Positions 15,177 to 21,378 of a stretch of DNA of 22,326 nt are shown here, in pieces. Made by a program: the position numbers and the translations under genes. The DNA is taken from positions 1-22,326 of the forward strand of contig CAYYJF010000030.1 of assembly GCA_964472175.1 (NCBI GenBank), read 5' to 3'. The notes below the pieces were generated by a model. That model did not search any database. It saw only the letters and a program-made list of their open reading frames with translations, and had not been told where the DNA came from. Source of the stretch: UBA8389 sp964472175. Its GTDB lineage: Bacteria > Bacteroidota > Bacteroidia > Bacteroidales > UBA1402. Numbering within the stretch: the first letter of the stretch is position 1; every line of letters begins with the position of its first letter.

Positions 15177-16052
15177 TCAATTAAATACCACCGTTCTGTT
15201 TTCATACACCAGAATCTTGCGTTCGATGTGCTTTTCAACAGCTCTCGATAATACGATTTTTTCTATATCCTGTCCTCTGTGAATCAGTGCTTCAACACTG
15301 TCTTTATGGGAAATCCTGGCTACATCCTGTTCGATGATGGGTCCTGCATCCAACTCTGCAGTCACATAGTGACTTGTTGCTCCGATAATTTTCACGCCTC
15401 TTTCATAGGCTGCATGATAGGGTTTTGCACCGATAAATGCAGGCAAAGTGGAATGGTGGATATTGATGATGCGGTTGGGATAATAGGATACAAATTCGTC
15501 TGAAATGATTTGCATATACCTGGCCAAAACGATGAAATTCACGCCATAGGATTGCAACAATTCCAATTCCCGAACCTCTTGTTGTTCTTTATTATCTTTT
15601 GACATGGGAAAATAATGGAAATCGATGCCGAAACGCGTCACAATATCCTCCATATCGGGATGATTGCTGATGACGCAGGGGATATCCACATTCCAATCGC
15701 CGGAAGAATAATGTGCAAGCAAATCGAACAAACAATGCGACATTTTTGAAACGAAAATGGCCATTTTGGGTTTTTGGTCGCCAAAATAGAGCTTAAAATT
15801 CATTTGATATTTGCCTGCATACAATGTTTGGAAAAACTCTTCAATTTTTTCTCTGGGTATGGCAAACAATTCCAAATCCCATTCGACGCGCATGAAAAAA
15901 ACTTGGGCTTTTTTGTCCACATGCTGATCCAGGTACAAAATGTTGCCTTTATTCACATTGATGAAATCGGTTACAGCAGCCAAAATCCCTTTCTGATCGG
16001 GACAATGAATCAAAAGAATTGCTGTTGTTTCTGGTCGTTTCAAACTGGTCAT
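15177..16052 (-). CDS. purU: Formyltetrahydrofolate deformylase
   Basis: PurU hydrolyses 10-formyl-THF to formate and THF, balancing one-carbon pools. The 291-residue protein has an N-terminal ACT domain (about 10-90, with HCPDQKGILAAVTDF) and a formyltransferase-fold catalytic domain with Asn197 and His199 in INIHHSTLPAF and Asp235 in ELDAGPIIEQ, plus GAKPYHAAYERGVKIIGAT. The canonical PurU serine-phenylalanine after HH is Ser-Thr here. It is the first gene of the long minus-strand run, with a -7 box 23 bases upstream, and its stop lies 11 bases before the likely hisH start. Confidence 0.95.
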   Translation of the reverse strand: MTSLKRPETTAILLIHCPDQKGILAAVTDFINVNKGNILYLDQHVDKKAQVFFMRVEWDLELFAIPREKIEEFFQTLYAGKYQMNFKLYFGDQKPKMAIFVSKMSHCLFDLLAHYSSGDWNVDIPCVISNHPDMEDIVTRFGIDFHYFPMSKDNKEQQEVRELELLQSYGVNFIVLARYMQIISDEFVSYYPNRIINIHHSTLPAFIGAKPYHAAYERGVKIIGATSHYVTAELDAGPIIEQDVARISHKDSVEALIHRGQDIEKIVLSRAVEKHIERKILVYENRTVVFN

Positions 16053-16074
16053 TCTGTCAAATTGATATTGTATG

Positions 16075-16082
16075 CAAAATTA
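16075..16082 (-). promoter_or_regulatory. -7 element for the purU-his-ftsE-lys operon
   Basis: On the minus strand this reads TAATTTTG, a full match to TAnnTTTG, 22 bases before the purU ATG. No clear TTTG is seen at the -33 position. It is the only good candidate promoter found at the head of the ten-gene run. Confidence 0.5.
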
Positions 16083-16174
16083 GCAAAAAACTCCTGTCCG
16101 ACCGCGTGTTATCTTGAAATATGCAATTAAAAGAGACCAATTTTTGTCTTTTTGAGTTCCTGCAACAATAAAAA

Positions 16175-16200
16175 TATTCAAATCATGCATTTTTTGAATA
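16175..16200. repeat. Inverted repeat upstream of the Crp-family promoter, candidate operator
   Basis: TATTCAAA (16175-16182) and TTTGAATA (16193-16200) are perfect 8-base arms separated by 10 bases. The repeat ends 5 bases before the -33 element of the Crp-family gene, a position suited to an activator or autoregulator. In an AT-rich stretch this could also be chance. Confidence 0.35.
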
Positions 16201-16205
16201 AACAG

Positions 16206-16235
16206 TTGTTTTTTCAATATAAACCCCTATTTTTG
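16206..16235 (+). promoter_or_regulatory. Bacteroidota-type promoter for the Crp/Fnr-family gene
   Basis: TTG (16206-16208) and TATTTTTG (16228-16235, TAnnTTTG) are separated by 19 bases. The gene starts at 16264, leaving a leader of about 20-25 bases. Confidence 0.65.
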
Positions 16236-16263
16236 CGTTTTACAATTATGTTATACAACAGAA

Positions 16264-16448
16264 ATGGCGAACGAACAGTCAATTGTAGATGCCTGCGATA
16301 TTGAATGCTTAACAGACATTTGGGATGTTTTAACTGCAAGTGAAAAGGAATACCTTTTGAAAAACTATCATGTTGAAACGTACAAGAAAAATGATGTTTT
16401 GCATTATGAAGGTGAATACCCGACACACATGATGGGGCTCATCAAGGG
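16264..16448 (+). CDS. Crp/Fnr-family transcription regulator, N-terminal fragment (cut by gap)
   Basis: The 61 visible codons start MANEQSIVDACDIECLTDIW and run into a cyclic-nucleotide-binding-type beta-roll: LTASEKEYLLKNYHVETYKK, then NDVLHYEGEYPTHMMGLIKG, matching the GE.. YREGD.P..L..L..G pattern of Crp/Fnr sensor domains. The remaining roughly 160 residues, including the helix-turn-helix, should lie in the gap. No cysteine cluster typical of Fnr is visible in this part (one Cys at 11, one at 15), so the ligand and sensing mode are open. It is divergent from purU, sharing a 211-base intergenic region, and convergent with miaA. Confidence 0.75.
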
Positions 16449-16548
16449 NNNNNNNNNNNNNNNNNNNNNNNNNNNNNNNNNNNNNNNNNNNNNNNNNNNN
16501 NNNNNNNNNNNNNNNNNNNNNNNNNNNNNNNNNNNNNNNNNNNNNNNN
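16449..16548. other. Assembly gap, 100 N placeholder
   Basis: Exactly 100 N between the Crp-family fragment and miaA. It must contain the rest of the regulator (about 500 bases) and perhaps the last few codons of miaA. Confidence 0.98.
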
Positions 16549-17465
16549 CGTTGCACATTGTCTTCAACCGAATCCAAAGCGTTGAGCCAAACGATGGGAA
16601 TCCCTCTTTTTTCCATGCCTCTAAACCAAGTCATTTGCCTTTTTGCGAATTGATGAATGGCAATTTCCAAATTAAAATACATTTCCTGATAAGACAGTTG
16701 ATTGGTTAAATACATGGTCACAAACTTGTATTCCAAGCCATAGTACAACAAAGTCTCCGTGGGTATTCCTTGCCGAATGAGTTGTTCAACTTCCGGTATC
16801 ATGCCTTCCTCCAATCGGGATTTCAGACGTGCACTGATGCGGCTTCTTCTCACCTCCCTGTCCAAATCAAGGCCAAAAACCAGTGATTGAACATTGAACA
16901 TGTCCGTGGCAGCAGCTTGGTGTTCTTGTTGGTACGTTTCAATTTCTATGGCACGTATGGCTCTTTTGGCCGTATCGATGTCGGTGGTATTGTGTAAAGT
17001 TTTTAGGGAAGACAGTATTTGGGTCAATTCTTGCAAAGGTTTACCTTCCAGAGAGGCCCTGAGCCCCTGATTTTCAGGGACCTCCAACATTTGATAACCT
17101 TTCAAAACCGACTCCACATACAAGCCCGTTCCTCCACAAAAAACAACAGGCTTTTCTGAAGCTTTCAAGCATTGATACACACGTTTAAAATCCTGTTGAA
17201 AAGTGAACAGATTGTATTTTTCACCGGCATCAACGATGTCAATCAGGTGATATGGAATGGCATGACCCTGATACACATATTCATTCAAATCCTTTCCAGT
17301 ACCAATATCCATGCCCCGATACACCTGCCTGGAGTCGGCACTGATGATGTCTGCACCCAATTCATACGCCAGCCGAACGGCCAACTTGGTTTTACCCGAG
17401 GCAGTCGGTCCAACAATGGTAATGATGGGAGGCATTTCGTTCATTTCAACACTTTTTTCAGGCAT
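16549..17465 (-). CDS. miaA: tRNA dimethylallyltransferase (3' end in gap)
   Basis: MiaA transfers a dimethylallyl group to N6 of A37 in tRNAs reading UNN codons. The P-loop GPTASGKT (19-26) and the signature ADIISADSRQVYRGMDIGTG (first tRNA/substrate loop, with catalytic Asp and Arg) are present, plus CGGTGLYVESVL and a C-terminal FAKRQMTWFRG. About 305 residues are visible, so little is lost in the gap. The loop reads GTGKDL rather than the more common GTAKP, a variant I associate with a second MiaA type in Bacteroidales. Starts at 17465, 17444 (MNEMPPI) and 17435 are all possible; the later two fit family N-termini better, since a -7-like box ends only 6 bases before 17465. Confidence 0.92.
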
Positions 17466-17498
17466 TGGTACAAAAATACGCCTTTTTTTCTATATTTG
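17465..17498 (+). promoter_or_regulatory. Candidate promoter for adenine deaminase
   Basis: TATATTTG (17491-17498) matches TAnnTTTG, with TTG at 17465-17467 and a somewhat long 23-base spacer. The ade start at 17521 leaves a leader of about 17-20 bases. The whole divergent miaA/ade promoter region is only 55 bases long. Confidence 0.5.
17471..17478 (-). promoter_or_regulatory. -7 element for miaA
   Basis: The minus strand reads TATTTTTG (TAnnTTTG) 6 bases before ATG 17465. Initiation from here would put the RNA start at or just after that ATG, favouring the internal starts 17444 or 17435. No -33 match is seen. Confidence 0.35.
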
Positions 17499-17520
17499 CT
17501 TGTGAACCAAATCCTGGAAA

Positions 17521-19176
17521 ATGCCACAACCCGTTATGAAAACGCTGTCCGGACACATTGTTGACGTTGTTAACCGTCAAATCATCAAAGGCCATTTGCA
17601 CATCGAGGGCAATCGAATCGTCAAAATACAACCATCCGAGGAGGTTGAAGATCAGTTCATCGTGCCCGGATTTGTAGATGCACACATCCACATTGAAAGC
17701 AGCATGATGACTCCTTCCGAATTTGCCAAACAAGTGCTACCCAAGGGCACCATCGGTTGCGTGTGTGATCCACACGAAATTGCCAATGTGTGTGGCATTA
17801 CCGGAATTGACTTCATGATAGAAGACAGCAAAAACGCCCCACTCATTTTTAGCTTTGGCGCTCCCTCCTGCGTTCCTGCCACCCATGCAGAGACATCGGG
17901 GGCTTCACTTAAAGCAGATGACATTAAGAATTTACTTCAAAGAAACGATATCGGCTTTTTAGGCGAAATGATGAATTTCCCAGGTGTAATCAACCACGAT
18001 GAGCAGGTTTTGCTAAAAATCAAAGCAGCCATAGAATGTGGCAAACCCATTGATGGACATGCCCCTGAATTGTCGGGTGACGACTTGAGGACTTATGTGG
18101 ATGAAGGCATTTCTACCGATCATGAATGCATGACCCTGAGTGAATCCAAAGAAAAAATTGCTTTGGGTATGAAAATTTTAATCCGTGAGGGATCTGCTGC
18201 CAGAAATCTGGAGACACTAGCTCCATTAATCACCTTATTTCCAAACAAGGTGATGCTATGTACCGATGACAAGCATCCGGACGACCTGATACAAAACGGG
18301 CACATGGATGGTATGATTCGAAAACTCATTGATGCAGGGTATGATGTATTTGACATCTTGCAGGCAGCCTCCTATAATCCTATCAATCACTACAAATTAC
18401 CAATTGGTTTGCTGCAGGAAAACGACCAGGCCGACTTTTTGGTGGTATCGGATTTGACTTCATTTAAAATCAAAGAGACCTGGATCAAAGGAGAAAAAGT
18501 GGCCGAAAACGGTCAAATTTGCTACGCATCACAAACCACCGGAAAAACGGTCAACCATTTTAAAACCAACCCCATTCATCCCTCTGACATTCAGGTTGTT
18601 TCAAACGGACGCTTTATGCGCATCATTTGCGTTGAAGACGGTCAGCTGTACACCAAATCGGAATGGATAGAACCGCTTGTACAAAAACAATTGGTTCAAA
18701 CAGACATCGAATCTGACATCTTAAAATTGGTGGTATACAACCGATATACACCTTCCAAACCAGCCGTAGCATTTGTGAAGAATTTTGGATTGAAAAAAGG
18801 GGCTTTGGCTTCGACCATTGCTCACGACAGCCATAACATCATAGCCATTGGGAGCTCCGATAAGGATATTTGCCAATCCATCAATCACTTGATTGAAACA
18901 AAAGGGGGCATCATTGCTTCAAGTGGAAAAAAAGTCAACATGCTGCCCCTGCCCATTGCAGGATTGATGTCGAATGAATCGGGCGATTATATTGCATCCA
19001 AATACCACGAAGTAGAGGCCTCCGCCAAAAAAATGGGTTGCACCTTTAAAGCGCCCTTTATGACACTGGCCTTTCTGTCACTCCTGGTGATCCCCGAAAT
19101 TAAATTGAGCGACAAGGGCTTGTTTGACGTGCAACGTTTCAGCTTTACCGACCTGTTTTCTGACACGACAGACTAA
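17521..19176 (+). CDS. ade: Adenine deaminase
   Basis: Adenine deaminase of the amidohydrolase superfamily converts adenine to hypoxanthine and ammonia for purine salvage. The 551-residue protein has the metal-binding HIHIESS (55-61), DPHEIANVCG, a conserved FLGEMMNFPGV, IDGHAPELSG and TDDKHPDDL, then the C-terminal region with NRY, ASTIAHDSHNIIAIG and LPLPIAGLMS that is diagnostic for Ade rather than other amidohydrolases. Length is normal. It is transcribed divergently from miaA and convergently with gap; together with guaA and pgeF it makes this window fairly rich in purine enzymes. Confidence 0.95.
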   Translation: MPQPVMKTLSGHIVDVVNRQIIKGHLHIEGNRIVKIQPSEEVEDQFIVPGFVDAHIHIESSMMTPSEFAKQVLPKGTIGCVCDPHEIANVCGITGIDFMIEDSKNAPLIFSFGAPSCVPATHAETSGASLKADDIKNLLQRNDIGFLGEMMNFPGVINHDEQVLLKIKAAIECGKPIDGHAPELSGDDLRTYVDEGISTDHECMTLSESKEKIALGMKILIREGSAARNLETLAPLITLFPNKVMLCTDDKHPDDLIQNGHMDGMIRKLIDAGYDVFDILQAASYNPINHYKLPIGLLQENDQADFLVVSDLTSFKIKETWIKGEKVAENGQICYASQTTGKTVNHFKTNPIHPSDIQVVSNGRFMRIICVEDGQLYTKSEWIEPLVQKQLVQTDIESDILKLVVYNRYTPSKPAVAFVKNFGLKKGALASTIAHDSHNIIAIGSSDKDICQSINHLIETKGGIIASSGKKVNMLPLPIAGLMSNESGDYIASKYHEVEASAKKMGCTFKAPFMTLAFLSLLVIPEIKLSDKGLFDVQRFSFTDLFSDTTD

Positions 19177-19216
19177 ACAAAGCCAACGGCATAAATCAAA
19201 CCACACTTTTTGACAT

Positions 19217-19265
19217 AAAAAAAAGAAGCGAACCACAGGTCTTTTCGACTCTTGGCTCGCTTCTT
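19217..19265 (-). terminator. Intrinsic terminator of gap
   Basis: AAGAAGCGA (19223-19231) and TCGCTTCTT (19257-19265) form a perfect 9-base stem, extended inward by a CCA/TGG triplet after one mismatch. On the minus strand the stem is followed by eight T (the A run at 19217-19224). It lies 46 bases beyond the gap stop. The plus-strand flank is less T-rich, but it may also help end the convergent ade transcript. Confidence 0.75.
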
Positions 19266-19276
19266 GCTTATATTTC

Positions 19277-19292
19277 AACCTGTTACCAGGTT
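19277..19292. repeat. Short hairpin beside the gap stop
   Basis: AACCTG and CAGGTT form a perfect 6-base stem with a TTAC loop, 18 bases beyond the gap stop codon. It may support 3' end stability; function is unclear. Confidence 0.25.
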
Positions 19293-19310
19293 TATGTCAT
19301 CGGGTCTGAA

Positions 19311-20312
19311 TTATTTTACAGAATCCATATGAGCGATCAAATCAAGAACTTTGTTTGAATAGCCCCATTCGTTGTCGTACCAGCTAACCAATTTAACAAA
19401 GTTGCCATTCAAAGCGATACCAGCGTTGGCATCGAAAACTGAAGTGCGAACTTCGTGAACGAAGTCAGTAGAAACAACGCTATCTTCGGTGTAACCCAAG
19501 ATGCCTTTCAATTCATTTTCAGAAGCTTTTTTAACTGCAGCTTTGATTTCTTCATAAGAAGCAGTTTTTTCCAAACGAACGGTCAAGTCAACAACAGAAA
19601 CGTCAGCAGTTGGAACACGGAAAGCCATACCAGTCAATTTACCGTTCAATGCAGGAATCACTTTACCTACAGCTTTAGCAGCACCGGTTGAAGATGGGAT
19701 GATGTTGCCAAGGATGGAACGACCACCTCTCCAATCTTTTGCAGAAGGAGCATCAACAGTTTTTTGTGTATTGGTAGCTGCGTGAACAGTGGTCATCAAG
19801 CCTTCAACGATACCGAAGTTGTCGTTGATAACTTTAGCCAAAGGAGCCAAGCAGTTGGTGGTGCAAGAAGCATTGGATACAACATCCATATCGTTTTTGT
19901 ACGCTTCCAAATTTACACCGCAAACGAACATAGGAGCATCAGCAGAAGGAGCAGAAATAACAACTTTCTTTGCGCCGCCTTTCAAGTGAGCACCAGCTTT
20001 TTCAGTTGTCGTGAAAACACCGGTAGATTCAACAACGTAGTCAGCACCGGAAGCACCCCAACCAATATTTGCGGGATCTTTTTCAGCAAAAAAGGCAACT
20101 TCTTTACCGTTAATGAACAATTTACCACCTTTGTTTTCGGCTGTTCCCTGGAATTTACCGTGAACTGTATCGTAGTTCAACATGTAAATCAAATAGTCGA
20201 GATCCAGGAATGGGTCATTTACTGCAACGATTTGAACATCGTTTCTTTCTTGTGCGGCACGGAATACCAAACGGCCGATACGGCCAAAACCGTTAATACC
20301 TACCTTAATCAT
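19311..20312 (-). CDS. gap: Glyceraldehyde-3-phosphate dehydrogenase, type I
   Basis: GAPDH oxidises glyceraldehyde-3-phosphate to 1,3-bisphosphoglycerate with NAD in glycolysis. The 333-residue protein has the Rossmann motif INGFGRIGR (6-14), Asp33 in VNDPF (consistent with NAD preference), catalytic Cys150 in SNASCTTNC and His177 in TVHAATNTQ, and the phosphate-site KDWRGGR. HAATNTQKTVDAPS differs slightly from the common HAYTATQKTVDGPS. Codon choice appears more uniform than in the neighbours, as expected for a highly expressed gene. It is a single-gene unit with its own -7 box and terminator. Confidence 0.97.
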   Translation of the reverse strand: MIKVGINGFGRIGRLVFRAAQERNDVQIVAVNDPFLDLDYLIYMLNYDTVHGKFQGTAENKGGKLFINGKEVAFFAEKDPANIGWGASGADYVVESTGVFTTTEKAGAHLKGGAKKVVISAPSADAPMFVCGVNLEAYKNDMDVVSNASCTTNCLAPLAKVINDNFGIVEGLMTTVHAATNTQKTVDAPSAKDWRGGRSILGNIIPSSTGAAKAVGKVIPALNGKLTGMAFRVPTADVSVVDLTVRLEKTASYEEIKAAVKKASENELKGILGYTEDSVVSTDFVHEVRTSVFDANAGIALNGNFVKLVSWYDNEWGYSNKVLDLIAHMDSVK

Positions 20313-20351
20313 TGTTTATTCGAATTTTTAGTGTGTACATAAAATCGACCA

Positions 20352-20359
20352 CAAAATTA
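20352..20359 (-). promoter_or_regulatory. -7 element for gap
   Basis: The minus strand reads TAATTTTG (TAnnTTTG) 39 bases before the gap ATG. A -33 match is not evident. Confidence 0.45.
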
Positions 20360-20413
20360 CGATTTTTGTCCGAAAAAAATATCTTTTTTCATATATTTTT
20401 TGCGAACAATTTT

Positions 20414-20500
20414 TCAGCCGCAATTACATGGGGTTTTGCAAGCCATCATCAACAGCACCAAACAAATGCAAACAAGGGTCAGGATTACTTTCTGTCTCAT
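20414..20500 (-). CDS. Possible 28-residue small lipoprotein
   Basis: A short ORF in the gap to FN3-lipoprotein interval starts ATG at 20500 and ends TGA at 20414. It encodes a lipoprotein-like peptide: basic MRQK, a hydrophobic run rich in Leu, Val and Ile, then MMAC with the lipid-modifiable Cys21, leaving a mature tail KTPCNCG with two further cysteines in a CxC pattern. The arrangement of n-region, h-region and cysteine is what a signal peptidase II substrate looks like. Against it: no Shine-Dalgarno or TAnnTTTG box is seen, and a terminator lies just upstream. I do not recognise a family. Confidence 0.35.
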   Translation of the reverse strand: MRQKVILTLVCICLVLLMMACKTPCNCG

Positions 20501-20513
20501 AGAAGTATATAAA

Positions 20514-20541
20514 AAAAAGGAGAATGAAGCTTCTCCTTTTT
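20514..20541. terminator. Bidirectional intrinsic terminator
   Basis: AAAAAGGAGAA (20514-20524) and TTCTCCTTTTT (20531-20541) form a perfect 11-base stem with a 6-base loop. The A run on the left and T run on the right make it symmetric, so it can act on either strand. It lies 46 bases beyond the stop of the FN3-like lipoprotein gene, which it most likely terminates. Confidence 0.8.
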
Positions 20542-20587
20542 AAATGAATATTCTGATTGATGTATCAAACAGACTGCCAAACCGAAC

Positions 20588-21265
20588 TTATCTTGCCGGC
20601 AAAGCTCTTGTTTTAATAGAATCAATATCGCTGTAAATCATACCCCATTTGGTTTGAGCATATGAACGGTAATAATAGTATGTATCCGGAGCCAAGCTGT
20701 CAACTCTTACCACAAAAGTATTGTAGGAAGGTGTCAATCTGACAGAGTCCGTTTTTAAAGAATCAGGATGCGAAGCATTTCCATACTGCATTCCAACAGT
20801 CGTGGTAAAGGAAGCCATCAAATCAACATAATCAGTCGTTGGGTAAACTCTAAATCTAAGACTGGTCGTATCGGTGGAAAGGGTATCAATATTCATTTTG
20901 TAATACTTGGTGTTGAAAGATACGACTTTCCCAAATTTCATGCCTTCTGAAGTTTTTGCAAAAGCACGTGCATAATATGTTTTGTTTGGGAGCAGACCGG
21001 ACACTCCGCCAGTGATGGTTTTGTTCATCAACACGGCATAAATAACACTGTCTTCCAAGCCTGGATTTGCATCTTCGCTCCAGCAAATACCAGTTTCTTC
21101 TACAACATCGTCGTTTTCGACATCCAAAGGACAACGAAACTGGGCAGTTTCAAAAGAAATGGCAGAAACACTTAGATTGGAAAAAGAAACTTCTTCTTCA
21201 TTTGAGCAGCTGAATAAGGCAATGGCCAGGCCAAAAATGAAAAAAATTCGGCTTTTAGTTTTCAT
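20588..21265 (-). CDS. FN3-like surface lipoprotein
   Basis: This 225-residue protein has a lipoprotein signal peptide with lipobox LFSC (Cys20) followed by SNEEE. Acidic residues just after the lipid-modified Cys match the lipoprotein export signal that sends Bacteroidota lipoproteins to the cell surface. The mature part has two fibronectin type III-like modules: one around 55-120 (EETGICWSEDANPGLED, then LLPNKTYYARAFAKTSEG) and one ending near 222 (SLAPDTYYYYRSYAQTKWG). This repeat style is common in Bacteroidota secreted proteins. No catalytic motif is visible; adhesion or glycan handling is conceivable but unproven. It is a single-gene unit with its own -7 box and terminator. Confidence 0.82.
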   Translation of the reverse strand: MKTKSRIFFIFGLAIALFSCSNEEEVSFSNLSVSAISFETAQFRCPLDVENDDVVEETGICWSEDANPGLEDSVIYAVLMNKTITGGVSGLLPNKTYYARAFAKTSEGMKFGKVVSFNTKYYKMNIDTLSTDTTSLRFRVYPTTDYVDLMASFTTTVGMQYGNASHPDSLKTDSVRLTPSYNTFVVRVDSLAPDTYYYYRSYAQTKWGMIYSDIDSIKTRALPAR

Positions 21266-21288
21266 GTGATTAGGTTTTTTACAGATGG

Positions 21289-21296
21289 CAAATGTA
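21289..21296 (-). promoter_or_regulatory. -7 element for the FN3-like lipoprotein
   Basis: The minus strand reads TACATTTG (TAnnTTTG) 23 bases before the ATG at 21265. No good -33 match is seen. Confidence 0.45.
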
Positions 21297-21348
21297 ACAA
21301 TAGTTTTTAAAAGGAAGATAAAACAAGCAAAAAAAACGCAATTTTTCG

Positions 21349-21356
21349 TAATTTTG
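21349..21356 (+). promoter_or_regulatory. -7 element for guaA
   Basis: TAATTTTG matches TAnnTTTG, 22 bases before the guaA ATG. The upstream stretch is A-rich with no clear TTTG at -33. It is divergent from the lipoprotein -7 box, 52 bases away. Confidence 0.5.
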
Positions 21357-21378
21357 CGCCATAAAAATGTAGACCCAC

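Noticed and set aside
16053..16263. Histidine attenuator or T-box ahead of the purU-his operon
   Set aside because: No run of His codons in a leader peptide and no T-box sequence are present; the minus-strand leader before purU is only about 20 bases.
19764..20342. A 192-residue plus-strand frame across gap
   Set aside because: It is antisense to GAPDH and explained by the strongly biased codons of that highly expressed gene.
20312..20587. Riboswitch or structured RNA in the gap leader interval
   Set aside because: Apart from the bidirectional terminator and the small ORF, I saw no conserved riboswitch core or extended pairing.
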